Part shown: piece after piece, positions 32,817 through 40,899 of the stretch
Layout of the letters: each line of letters opens with the position of its first letter
How positions within the stretch are numbered: the stretch's first letter is position 1
Origin: Yinghuangia sp045039925
GTDB taxonomy: Bacteria > Actinomycetota > Actinomycetes > Streptomycetales > Streptomycetaceae
Assembly: GCA_045039925.1 (NCBI GenBank)
Contig: CP108400.1
Span: 682,001-746,000 of the forward strand
Direction of reading: 5' to 3'
Length of the DNA stretch: 64,000 bases
Notes under the pieces: model-generated
What the model saw: only the letters and a program-made list of their open reading frames with translations
What the model was told of the DNA's origin: nothing
The model's database searches: none
Program-made: the position numbers and the translations under genes

Positions 32817-33090
32817 GCCGCCTGGATCATGAGGAGACCACGTCCGCTTCGCACTACCCGGAAGTTGGCGTGATCTCACGGCACCAAGTCACCCCACCCG
32901 AAAGGCAACCCGCCCGCCACAACTGCGCGACACCTCCCCCACCCCACCGAACCCCCGCACGACGCCCACCCCCTGACCCCACGTCAGCCCAGCGCCCCAA
33001 GCAACAACCACCCCCAACCACCCGTCACCCACCCCCTCCAGCACCCCCACCACCACAAAATCCAGACACTCCACACCCGCCCCGGATCCA

Positions 33091-33155
33091 CCGGGCAGTC
33101 CTCAGAACCTGCTGGAGATCGACGAGCACAGCGAGGAGACCGGCCGCACGCCGCC
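33091..33155. repeat. 65-bp direct repeat, copy 1
   Basis: Matches copy 2 at 33184-33248 with about six differences over 65 bp, period 93 bp. The core is CTGGAGATCGACGAGCACAG, which has GGAG and CGACGAG elements like those in the hairpin loops downstream. Confidence 0.85.
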
Positions 33156-33183
33156 CCTGACTCTCAGTACCCGCCGCCCGCCC

Positions 33184-33248
33184 CCGGGCAGTTCTCTGAA
33201 CCTGCTGGAGATCGACGAGCGCAGCGAGGAGAGCGGCCGGAGGCCGCC
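33184..33248. repeat. 65-bp direct repeat, copy 2
   Basis: Second copy of the repeat. Here the 3' part forms a compact hairpin (GCGGCC-GGA-GGCCGC) and CTGC pairs with GCAG around the core. Confidence 0.85.
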
Positions 33249-33253
33249 AGTCA

Positions 33254-33303
33254 GACTTTCTTGCGCCGGAGGGAGCGCCAGCGACCGCAGGTGCAAGAAA
33301 GTC
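33254..33303 (+). other. Structured hairpin A (possible RNA element)
   Basis: The stem GACTTTCTTGC pairs with GCAAGAAAGTC and extends inward to 14 pairs including one G-U. The 22-base loop reads GGAGGGAG, then CGCCAG, then CGACCGCA. The loop closely matches that of hairpin B although the stems are unrelated. Strand given because G-U pairs favour a plus-strand RNA. Confidence 0.7.
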
Positions 33304-33306
33304 CAA

Positions 33307-33373
33307 GGCCGGAGTGCGAAATTGCGTGGCGGAGGGAGGAACGACCGGAGCCACGCAATTTTGTGCTCCGGCC
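33307..33373 (+). other. Structured hairpin B (possible RNA element)
   Basis: Positions 33307-33330 pair with 33350-33373 as 24 consecutive pairs without a bulge, three being G-U if read as plus-strand RNA (they would be A-C on the other strand). The 19-base loop is GGAGGGAG, GAA, CGACCGGA. Confidence 0.75.
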
Positions 33374-33468
33374 GCACTAATAAATAGCGCCACACCTGAA
33401 ACAAGAGCGGACCAACCCCGGCCTGCTACTCGCCCCCGCGCCCCGCACACCTACTGACGCCCCATCAA

Positions 33469-35391
33469 TCAGGGAGTAACCATGGAGAAATTCGGATCAA
33501 AGTCGTCCAACAGACCCCCCAAAGTCTCCAAAACCCCCTCGTCCCCATCCAAAACAATCGCCCCCGACTCCGCCATCTCCCCCGCCGCCGCAGGCCTGAG
33601 CAGCACGCCGACCAAAGCCGCCTTCGGACCGGACACCGTGAGCCGAGTATCCGGGTGGGCGCCGCGCCGGGCGTTGAGCACGCCGCGCCGGACCCACATC
33701 GTCCACGTCTCGCCGCCCGAGTCCGCACCTCCCTCCTCGGCAAAATGGAAGTCGATGCGCAAATCGGCATCAGCAGCCTTGTCGCCGATCAAATGGACGG
33801 CCGCGAAGTCAAAGAGAATGTCGATCGGCATCGCCAGGATGGTGTCCTTGCTGGCGGTGACGAACGCCGCCGGCGCCACCCCCTCACGCAGTTCCTTCGC
33901 CGCCGTGAGGAAGATCCCACGCCACTGCGGGCCTTCGGCCTGGTAACCCATCTGCTCGTACGCGTCCGCCTGAAGGTCCTTCGCCTCCTGATTGTCCGGC
34001 TGCGCGAAAACCAGCGGGTGCAGCACCTGCACCGCCCACCGGTAGTCCGCGGCGCCGAACGCCCGGCGGCCCTCCGCCAGGATCTTCTCCGCACCGACGA
34101 ACTCGACGAACCGCCGCGAGGACTCCACCGGCGGATGCGGGTGCAGCGTCACAGGATCGCCGTCCCACATGCCCAACTCCTTGTGGAACACCGCCCGCAC
34201 GTCGTGGTGCAGGGTCCCGTGGTAGCCGCGGTTGAACCACTTGCGACCCAACTCCGCCGGCAGCTCGACCTCCTCGGCGGCCTCCAGCGGGGTGTAACCC
34301 TTGTTCGCCAGCCGCAGCGCCTGGTCGTGGATGTACTTGTACGTGTCGCGCTGCGAGGCGATGAACTCCGTGACGTTCTCGTTGCCCCACACCGGCCAGG
34401 TGTGCGGCCCGAAGTTCACCTGGACCCGGTCGCCCCAGCGCTCCAGGGTCTCGTCCAGGTAGCGGGCGAAGTTGCGGGCGTCGCGGGTACGTGCGCCGCG
34501 CAGCGTCTGGATGTTGTGCAGCGAGTGGTTCGCGTTCTCCGCACAGGTCAGCGCCCCGAGCTGCGGGATCCAGATGTGCATCTCCTCCGGGGCCTCGGTA
34601 TCCGGCGCGTACAGGAACTCGAGCTCCAGCCCCGCCAGTTCCCGCTTCTCACCCGTCCTGGTCACCGGGTCCGTCGGCGACAGATAGGACACCGTCGTCC
34701 CGGCGGGGGCCATGATGCCGATGCCGCTGGTCACGCACCCGCACGAGTTCAGCTCCAGCAGGCTCCCGAACGCGTACCCCGCCCGCCGCGACATCGCGTT
34801 GCCCGCGATGACGTTCTCGCCGATCGCGTGCTTGTCGAACGACGCGATCGTGCCCGGCGCGACGATCGGCACCTTCCCCGACGCCACGTCCTGCGGGTCC
34901 ACGACACCCTTCACGCCGCCGTAGTGATCGATGTGCGTATGGGTGTAGATCACCGCGGCGACCGGCTTGTCGCTGACATGCTCGCGGATCATCGCCATCG
35001 CCTGCGCGGCCGACTCCACCGCCCCCATGCAGTCGATGACCACCAGGCCGCTCTCACCCTCCACCACCGTCAGGTTCGCGATGTCGCTGTTGCGGACCTG
35101 GTAGACCCCGTCCACGACCTTGTAGAGGCCGCCGCGGCTGATCACCTGCGACTGCCGCCACAGACTCGGGTTCACGGTGTCCGGCGCGGGCGCGTCGTCC
35201 GCCACGTAGTCGAAGTTGCCGATGTCGAAGATCACCCGGCCGTCCGCGGCCGTGACCGGGCCCGGCAACGGCGCGATGAGCCCGCGGTCCGCGTCCGCGA
35301 AGTCCTCCCGGTCCTCCATCGCATACAGCGCGACCGCCTCCCGGTTGACGGCGGCGGTCGCATCGGTGGCGGGCTTGGGGCGGTACGACAT
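33469..35391 (-). CDS. Alkyl/aryl-sulfatase of the metallo-beta-lactamase superfamily (SdsA1-like)
   Basis: A 640-residue enzyme with ATG at 35391 after CCAGGAG. The zinc-binding motif THTHIDHYGG is at about residues 170-179, and further ligands lie in ENVIAGNAM and CAENANHSLHNIQ. This matches bacterial SDS hydrolases, which cleave the sulfate ester of alkyl sulfates such as dodecyl sulfate. The C-terminal region, from about 510, is the SCP2-like lipid-binding domain typical of the family (FDFAAVHLIGDKAADADLRIDFHF). The absence of an evident signal peptide suggests cytoplasmic action. It stands alone; the structured non-coding region lies just beyond its 3' end. Confidence 0.93.
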   Translation of the reverse strand: MSYRPKPATDATAAVNREAVALYAMEDREDFADADRGLIAPLPGPVTAADGRVIFDIGNFDYVADDAPAPDTVNPSLWRQSQVISRGGLYKVVDGVYQVRNSDIANLTVVEGESGLVVIDCMGAVESAAQAMAMIREHVSDKPVAAVIYTHTHIDHYGGVKGVVDPQDVASGKVPIVAPGTIASFDKHAIGENVIAGNAMSRRAGYAFGSLLELNSCGCVTSGIGIMAPAGTTVSYLSPTDPVTRTGEKRELAGLELEFLYAPDTEAPEEMHIWIPQLGALTCAENANHSLHNIQTLRGARTRDARNFARYLDETLERWGDRVQVNFGPHTWPVWGNENVTEFIASQRDTYKYIHDQALRLANKGYTPLEAAEEVELPAELGRKWFNRGYHGTLHHDVRAVFHKELGMWDGDPVTLHPHPPVESSRRFVEFVGAEKILAEGRRAFGAADYRWAVQVLHPLVFAQPDNQEAKDLQADAYEQMGYQAEGPQWRGIFLTAAKELREGVAPAAFVTASKDTILAMPIDILFDFAAVHLIGDKAADADLRIDFHFAEEGGADSGGETWTMWVRRGVLNARRGAHPDTRLTVSGPKAALVGVLLRPAAAGEMAESGAIVLDGDEGVLETLGGLLDDFDPNFSMVTP

Positions 35392-35590
35392 GGCCGACTC
35401 CTGGAGGTCGCGCGGGCAGCAACGACCGAACCCAGGAAACCGACAAAGCAACCTGAATCCGGACAGAGCAACCCTTGCGCGGCCGCAGTCCGCCCGCAAC
35501 ACGACACGCTCGCCGCCACCCCCAACTCACAACCACCACAAGGGCGTGTGCCCGGGTCCAGTCGGGGGTCGCCGTCGATAGCGTGTCCCC

Positions 35591-36268
35591 ATGAACGGAT
35601 GGACGCCCCCGCACCACGCCCCAGCGTCCCTCGACGGGATCCGCGGCAGACTCGACCTGCTCAGGCAGGTCGAGGCCGAGCACGGTTTCGGGGTCGTACT
35701 CGACGCGCCGGACGACCCGGCCTCGGTGATACCCGAGCTTCCCGGCGCGGTCGGCGAAGGGCTGGCGGGCGCGTTCAGCCTGATCGAGCGCCTGGAGGGC
35801 ACGTACTTCCGGTTCCAGCGGCCGAACGAGGCTGCGGGCCCGGACGCTTGGGCGGGCCGCCGCCGGCTCCCGGAGTGTCCGATGGGCAATCCGCTGACCG
35901 TCGGAGTGGAGTTGCTCAGCACCGCCAAGTCCCCCGAGATGTGGGAGTACGGCGAACGCCTGGTCATGGACGTCGACGACGGGGTCGTCTACTTCCTCGA
36001 CTCCGACGACTACGTGTGGCTGTGCCGGACCCCGGACGACGACACGGTCGAGTTCCCCGATCTCGCCCCGGACCTCGTGACGTTCTTTCACGACATCGTG
36101 CTGGGACCCGGCTACCCGCTGCTCGTCGACACCGTCCTCGGCCCGAAAGCCCGGACCGCGGTCAACCGCAAACGCGCGTACAAGGACACCTGGATGCGGC
36201 TGCTGATCGCGGCCGGGCTGCTCTCCGCGGCGGACGCCGCCGCCGTCCCGGGCGAAACACCGGGCTGA
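35591..36268 (+). CDS. SMI1/KNR4-like (SUKH) family protein, possible immunity protein
   Basis: A 225-residue protein starting MNGWTPPHHAP. The pattern LAGAFSLIERLEGTYFRFQRPNEAAG, MWEYGERLVMDVDDGVVYFLDSDDYVWLCRTPDDDTVEFPDLAPDLVTFFHDIVLG fits the SMI1/KNR4 or SUKH superfamily: an acidic mixed alpha/beta fold with the nucleic-acid- or toxin-binding face rich in Asp and Glu. Many bacterial members are immunity proteins for polymorphic toxins. There is no toxin gene beside it, so it would be an orphan. It converges with the tetR gene across a 13-bp tandem repeat array. Confidence 0.6.
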   Translation: MNGWTPPHHAPASLDGIRGRLDLLRQVEAEHGFGVVLDAPDDPASVIPELPGAVGEGLAGAFSLIERLEGTYFRFQRPNEAAGPDAWAGRRRLPECPMGNPLTVGVELLSTAKSPEMWEYGERLVMDVDDGVVYFLDSDDYVWLCRTPDDDTVEFPDLAPDLVTFFHDIVLGPGYPLLVDTVLGPKARTAVNRKRAYKDTWMRLLIAAGLLSAADAAAVPGETPG

Positions 36269-36286
36269 GCAAGGCAATACAGCGCG

Positions 36287-36364
36287 TCACGCGACCGACT
36301 CACGCGACCGACTCACGCGAGTGAATCACGCGAGTGAATCACGCGACCGAATCACGCGACCGGG
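36287..36364. repeat. Six 13-bp tandem repeats overlapping the tetR 3' end
   Basis: Units of TCACGCGACCGAC type, with variants TCACGCGAGTGAA and TCACGCGACCGAA, lie head to tail. On the minus strand each unit contains TGA; the sixth supplies the tetR stop (36352-36354). Confidence 0.92.
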
Positions 36365-37080
36365 GCCAACAGGTCGTCGACGATGCGGCGGGTCCGGGAC
36401 AGGGCGTCGGGATCACCCAGGCGCAGGGCCGTGTTGGTGCCCGCGAACACGGCGTCGAGATGGAACGCGGTGAGTTCCGGGTCGAGTTCGCCGGCCCGCC
36501 CGGCGGCTCCCCCGTCGACGGCGGCGTCATCGACCACGGCATCCTCGACCGCGCGGCGGATCTGGTCGGCGAGGAGGGTGAGCCATTCGCGGCGCTGCCC
36601 GCGCAGCGCGTCGCGGACCGGCCCCGGGCGGCTGTCGAAATCGGGGAGGTTCGCCGCCCAGAAGCATCCACCGGGGAAGAGCGGCCCTTCGGCGTAGTCG
36701 AACCAGCCGTCCACCAGGGCCCGCAACCGGGCCGCGCCCGACGCGTGGGCCAGCGCCGGGCGGACGACCGCGTCCACGTACGCCTTCCGCGCCGCCTCGA
36801 CCACCGCCAACTGCAATTGCTCCTTGGTGCCGAACAACGTCGCGACGCCGCTCTTGCTCAGCCCCAGGTCGGTGGCCAGGCGGCCGATGCTCAAGCCGCT
36901 CAGACCCTCGGCCGACGCGACGTCGGCGCCGTGGCGGGCGATGGTCCACCGGGTACGCGCGCCGCGCAGCAGTCGCTGGTCGCCGGTCGCCGCGCGGCCG
37001 CGCGGCGGACTCGTACTCGCACTCGGGCTCGCACTCACACCCGCACTCGGGCTCGCGCTCGGACTGGGACTCGGGCTCAT
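36352..37080 (-). CDS. TetR-family regulator with Ser/Pro-rich N-terminal extension
   Basis: A 242-residue regulator. The first 27 residues are low-complexity (MSPSPSPSASPSAGVSASPS), encoded by a hexamer-like CTCGGGCTCGCA repeat. The helix-turn-helix is at about residues 60-85 (GLSGLSIGRLATDLGLSKSGVATLFGTKEQLQ). It has a typical C-terminal domain with WFDYAEGPLFPGGCFWAANLPDFDS. It is divergent from an SGNH hydrolase gene, and the 54-bp gap contains a complete promoter with a dyad, so it probably represses that gene and itself. The stop codon lies in a 13-bp repeat array. Confidence 0.9.
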   Translation of the reverse strand: MSPSPSPSASPSAGVSASPSASTSPPRGRAATGDQRLLRGARTRWTIARHGADVASAEGLSGLSIGRLATDLGLSKSGVATLFGTKEQLQLAVVEAARKAYVDAVVRPALAHASGAARLRALVDGWFDYAEGPLFPGGCFWAANLPDFDSRPGPVRDALRGQRREWLTLLADQIRRAVEDAVVDDAAVDGGAAGRAGELDPELTAFHLDAVFAGTNTALRLGDPDALSRTRRIVDDLLAPVA

Positions 37081-37098
37081 GAGCCCATCCTGCCACGC

Positions 37099-37128
37099 TT
37101 GCCTTAAAAGCACGAACGGTCGTACGTT
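37099..37128 (+). promoter_or_regulatory. Leaderless-type promoter with TetR operator in the spacer
   Basis: TTGCCT (37099-37104), an 18-bp spacer and TACGTT (37123-37128); the GTG start follows six bases later with no ribosome site. The spacer contains the dyad ACGA-ACGG-TCGT (37111-37122 approximately), so repressor would cover the promoter. Confidence 0.65.
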
Positions 37129-37134
37129 TTGTTT

Positions 37135-37812
37135 GTGACGACGACTCAGCTCTCCCTCACCGAAGAGACCGACCCCTCCTGCCTCTCCCCCGCCAAGTCC
37201 GCACGGATGCTCGCCGGCGCCCCCTGGCGGCGCTTCGCCGTCATCGGCGACAGCCTCTCCGCCGGAATCGGCGAGCCGACCCCCGGCTACACCACCATGG
37301 GCTGGTCCGACCGCGTGGCCGACATCTTGCGACGGGTCAGGCCCGAACTGGCGTACCTGAACACGGCGGAGGCCGGCGCGACGACCGAACACGTCCTGGC
37401 CACGCAGACGGAACGGATGGCCGCGTTCCGGCCGGACCTGGTGCACGTGCCGAGCGGCGCTAACGATCTGTTCCAGGCCGCCCCGGACTTCACCGAGATC
37501 GAGCGAACACTGCGGCGGCTCTTCGAAGTTGCGGCGGAGACAGGCGCACGGCTGACTGTATTCACCCTCGGCCGCGCCTTCGTGGTGCCGCGGTACCCCG
37601 ACTGGACCGACCGGGTACGCGCCCTCAACGGCATCGTCCGCGAACTGGCCGCCGACCACGACGCGGTGCTCGTCGAGATGTGGGACCACCCGGCCAACGA
37701 CCGCCCCGATCTGGTCGGTTCGGACCGCATCCACTTCAGGACGTCCGGCCAGGCGGTGATGGCGGCCGAGGCGGTCAAGGCCCTGTCCCGAGCGGTCGCA
37801 GCAGGACGCTGA
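37135..37812 (+). CDS. SGNH/GDSL-family hydrolase (paralogue of the 23.6-kb gene)
   Basis: A 225-residue enzyme starting at GTG 37135, apparently leaderless. Catalytic blocks are VIGDSLSAGIGEP (Ser), VHVPSGANDLF and VGSDRIHFRTSG (Asp and His). The opening SPAKSARMLAGAPWRRFAVIGDS parallels TADEEATLLRGAPWRRMVVIGDS in the other SGNH gene of this window. No signal peptide, so cytoplasmic. It is controlled in all likelihood by the divergent TetR. The ester substrate is not known. Confidence 0.87.
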   Translation: MTTTQLSLTEETDPSCLSPAKSARMLAGAPWRRFAVIGDSLSAGIGEPTPGYTTMGWSDRVADILRRVRPELAYLNTAEAGATTEHVLATQTERMAAFRPDLVHVPSGANDLFQAAPDFTEIERTLRRLFEVAAETGARLTVFTLGRAFVVPRYPDWTDRVRALNGIVRELAADHDAVLVEMWDHPANDRPDLVGSDRIHFRTSGQAVMAAEAVKALSRAVAAGR

Positions 37813-37934
37813 GCCGAGCCAAGCCGACGCGGCGAGGCCCACCGAGGCGAGGCCGAGGCCGGGGCGACGAGCCGGGCCGAGCCGAGGCGGAGGAGAGCCG
37901 GCAAGGAAGAAGAAAAACCAGACGCAGCGCAGCG

Positions 37935-39278
37935 TCAGCCGCGCGTCTGCTGCGCCAACTCCTCGCGCGACAGATACGCGTGCGCACCCTCGAAGTCCGA
38001 CAACGCCCCTGTACGCCCCGACAGGAACCCGAGCCGGACGAAGTCGTCGCCCGCGACCGCATGCAGCGTCCAGTTCGCACCCACCCGCGCCCGGGCCCGG
38101 AACGACGGCAAGGCCATCAGGTGGTAGCCGCGCGTGATCGCCTGGGCCGGCAGGCCGCGCAACTCCCGGCCGAGCGGCCGCGCGACGGCCTCGGTGCCGC
38201 CGAGGTCGACGACGAGGCCGAGGTCCTTGTGCCGGAACTCCCTGAAGGGCTTGCCCTTGATCGCCGCGACGACGTTGTGCGCCGCGACCTTCGCCTCCCG
38301 CATCGCGTACTGCGCGGTCGGCGGGCAGATGGCCCCGTCCCCCTTGTCCAGGTCCGGTACGGCTGCCGCGTCGCCGAGCCCGAAGACGTCCCGCCGCCCC
38401 GCGATCGCGAGGTCCGCACCGACGGCGAGCCGCCCGCGTACCGTCTCCGCCCCGAGCGTCGCGATGAGGGGGCTCGCCGCCACGCCCGCGGTCCACACGA
38501 GCGTGCGGCACGGCAGCACGTCGCCGCTCGTCAAGGTGACGGCATCCTCGGTGACCTCGCTGACGCTCGTCTCAAGGCGTACGTCGACGCCCCGGCGCGC
38601 GAGTATCTCCAATGCCGCCCGGCCCAGGTTCTCGCCGAGTTCGGGCATGAGCCGGGGCGCGACGTCGACGACCGTCCAGCGCACCTGCGAGGGATCGAGG
38701 CGCGGGAAGTGGTCGAGGGCCGACCTGGTGACCATCTCCAGGCACGCCGCGGTCTCCACGCCCGCGTAGCCGCCGCCCACCACCACGAACTGGCAGCGGG
38801 CGCGGCGCTCGCTCTCGTCGGAGCTGGAGTTGGCGAGTTCGAGCTGCGCGATGACGTGGTCGCGCAGCGAGACGGCCTCGGCGAGGTTCTTCATGCCGCG
38901 GCCGTACTTGTCCAGGCCGGGGATGTCGAACGTACGCGTGACACTGCCGGGGGTGAGCACGATGTGGTCGTACGCCACGTTCACGACCTCGCCGGTGATC
39001 TTGCGGACCACGCAGACCCGCGCGTCGAGGTCCACGCCTATCGCGCCGCCGGGCACGATGTGGGTGCGCTTGAGCATGCGGTACAGCGGCACGGCGATCG
39101 ACCGCGACGAGATGACGCCCGCCGCGACGTGCGGCAGCAGGGGCAGGTAGAGCATGTATCCGCCGGGGCTGATCAGCGTGATGTCGGCGTCCTCCGGCGC
39201 GAGCGATTTCTCCAGATGCCGTACGGTCTCGAATCCGGCGAACCCCGCGCCGACCACGACCACTCGGGACTGCTGCAT
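37935..39278 (-). CDS. FAD-dependent oxidoreductase, type II NADH dehydrogenase-like
   Basis: A 447-residue flavoprotein with ATG at 39278 after GAGGGG. The FAD-binding motif VVVVGAGFAGFETVRHLEK is at the N-terminus, and the NAD(P)H-binding motif FVVVGGGYAGVETAACLEM is at about residues 165-183. FGLGDAAAVP marks the second FAD contact. This layout is that of NDH-2 enzymes, which pass electrons from NADH to quinone at the membrane without pumping protons. The C-terminus lacks a clear membrane helix but has the usual amphipathic segment. It is on the same strand as the MFS gene upstream, 147 bp apart. Confidence 0.9.
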   Translation of the reverse strand: MQQSRVVVVGAGFAGFETVRHLEKSLAPEDADITLISPGGYMLYLPLLPHVAAGVISSRSIAVPLYRMLKRTHIVPGGAIGVDLDARVCVVRKITGEVVNVAYDHIVLTPGSVTRTFDIPGLDKYGRGMKNLAEAVSLRDHVIAQLELANSSSDESERRARCQFVVVGGGYAGVETAACLEMVTRSALDHFPRLDPSQVRWTVVDVAPRLMPELGENLGRAALEILARRGVDVRLETSVSEVTEDAVTLTSGDVLPCRTLVWTAGVAASPLIATLGAETVRGRLAVGADLAIAGRRDVFGLGDAAAVPDLDKGDGAICPPTAQYAMREAKVAAHNVVAAIKGKPFREFRHKDLGLVVDLGGTEAVARPLGRELRGLPAQAITRGYHLMALPSFRARARVGANWTLHAVAGDDFVRLGFLSGRTGALSDFEGAHAYLSREELAQQTRG

Positions 39279-39425
39279 CGGTGCCCCTCGTCGGTAGACA
39301 GCCCGAGCGAAGTACCGCCCGGTTTGCTCAAACATAGGTCGGTTTGTCATGGCCGACATCTTGAGCGGCCGCAGGCGAGGGCCCCGCCGACCGGCGGGAC
39401 GCCCGGGTGCGACCGGGCGGCTGTC

Positions 39426-40898
39426 CTACTTCTCCGGGGACTTCTGCGTGGTCTTCTGCACGGTCTCCCGCGCGCTCCCCTGTGTGGTCCTCGAACGGCC
39501 CAACGCGTACCCGCCGACGACCGCGAGGACCGGCAGCACGATCAGGCCCGCGGCGGCGTTGAGCCCGCCGTACCCGGCCGCGCCCAGCACCGCGCCCGAC
39601 AGCGCGCCGCCGGCCGCGCCCGCGAGGTTCATCATGAGGTCCGACATGCCCTGCACCCGCGGCCGCTCGCGCTGCGGCACCGACTCGGCCAGCAGGGCCG
39701 ACCCGGCGACCATCGAGCACGACCAGCCGAGGCCCAGGAGCACGAGGCCGACGACGGTCATCGGGACCGTACGCCCCGACAGCCCCGCGACCAGCACCGC
39801 GCCGAGCAGGATCAGCTGGCCCGCGACGATGACCGGGATGCGGCCCAGCTTGTCCGCCGCCCAGCCGACGAGCGGGGAGAAGGCGTACATGCCGGCGATG
39901 TGGAGGCTGATCGTCAGGCCGACGACCGTGAGATCGGCACCGTGATCGCGCATGTGTACGGGCGTCATGGTCATCACCGAGACCATGACCGCGTGGCCGA
40001 GGACGACCGAGGCCAGGGCGAGCGTCGCGGTCCGGGACTCGCGTACGACGGCCCAGGACGAACGGGGGCGGGTGACCTGAGGCATCGGCGGATGTGTCGG
40101 CGTCGGTTCGGCTGCGGTGTCGACACTCGCCGGGGACTCGTCCGCCGCAGCCGCCAGACGGCGCGCGACCAGCAAGGGGTCCGGGCGCAGCAGCACCCAC
40201 ATCATGACGCCGCCCGCCGCGAACGACAGCGCGGAGAAGACGTACGGTCCGGCCAGCTCGGGCAGCCCGAAGAAACGCCCGACGGCCGCGCCCGGGGTGT
40301 TGAGGTTGGGACCGAGTACGGCGCCGATGGTCGTCGACCACACGACGATCGCGAGCGACCGCGCCCGCGTCGAGTCGTCGGCGAGGTCGGCGGCGGCGTA
40401 GCGGGACTGGAGGTTTGCGGCCGAGCCCGCGCCGAAGACGACGAAGGCGACGAGCAGCGCCGGGTACCAGCCGAGGACGGCGGCGAGGATGACGCCGAGC
40501 GCGCCGACCGTCGCGGTGGCCCAGCCGGTCGCGAGGGCGATCCGGCGGCCGCGCCGGTCCGCGAGGCGGGCCAGGGGTACCGCGCACAGGCCTGCGCCGA
40601 GGGTGATCGCGGTGATCGCGAGCCCCGACAGCGCTTGCGAGCCCGACAGGTCCTCGGCAAGGAGCCCGCTGACCGCGAGGGACGAGCCGACTCCTATGCC
40701 GCCGACGACCTGGGCGAGCACAAGAGTACGTACGGTGCGCCGCTGTATCTGGGCGAGGTCGTCGACGGATGTCGGGTCGACGGATATGGGGTCGACGGAT
40801 ACGGGGTCGACGAGTACGGGGTCCCCGGCTCTGTTCCCGACAGACACTGCGGATTCGTCGGTACGTTTGCCGGAGGGCGCCTGGTCCTGTGTCGTCAT
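39426..40898 (-). CDS. MFS transporter (12 TM)
   Basis: A 490-residue transporter. A 45-residue hydrophilic N-terminus contains a five-residue repeat (VDPVS, VDPIS, VDPTS) encoded by 15-bp tandem units. Twelve membrane segments follow, with the MFS motif A in LARLADRRGRRIALATG and a long central loop (about residues 215-250). The substrate is unknown; the layout resembles drug or metabolite exporters. Its start lies one base after the stop of an internally deleted DJ-1/PfpI gene, so the two are translationally coupled. Confidence 0.9.
   Translation of the reverse strand: MTTQDQAPSGKRTDESAVSVGNRAGDPVLVDPVSVDPISVDPTSVDDLAQIQRRTVRTLVLAQVVGGIGVGSSLAVSGLLAEDLSGSQALSGLAITAITLGAGLCAVPLARLADRRGRRIALATGWATATVGALGVILAAVLGWYPALLVAFVVFGAGSAANLQSRYAAADLADDSTRARSLAIVVWSTTIGAVLGPNLNTPGAAVGRFFGLPELAGPYVFSALSFAAGGVMMWVLLRPDPLLVARRLAAAADESPASVDTAAEPTPTHPPMPQVTRPRSSWAVVRESRTATLALASVVLGHAVMVSVMTMTPVHMRDHGADLTVVGLTISLHIAGMYAFSPLVGWAADKLGRIPVIVAGQLILLGAVLVAGLSGRTVPMTVVGLVLLGLGWSCSMVAGSALLAESVPQRERPRVQGMSDLMMNLAGAAGGALSGAVLGAAGYGGLNAAAGLIVLPVLAVVGGYALGRSRTTQGSARETVQKTTQKSPEK
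40761..40820. repeat. Four 15-bp tandem repeats within the MFS gene
   Basis: GTCGACGGATGTCGG and three variants encode the repeated VDPxS/VD units in the N-terminal tail. The period is a multiple of three, so the frame is kept. Confidence 0.9.
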
Positions 40899-40899
40899 C

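Larger units (their letters stand above)
32817..33468. other. 650-bp non-coding region with repeats and structured hairpins
   Basis: No credible gene. The part at about 32890-33080 is extremely poor in G on the plus strand, with many runs of C. It is followed by two 65-bp direct repeats (33091, 33184), two large hairpins (33254-33303, 33307-33373) and an AT-rich segment with TAATAAATA (33378-33386). Confidence 0.8.

Noticed and set aside
33091..33248. Coding repeat on either strand
   Set aside because: The 93-bp period is a multiple of three, but no start with a ribosome site and no coding-like composition is seen; structure explains the region better.
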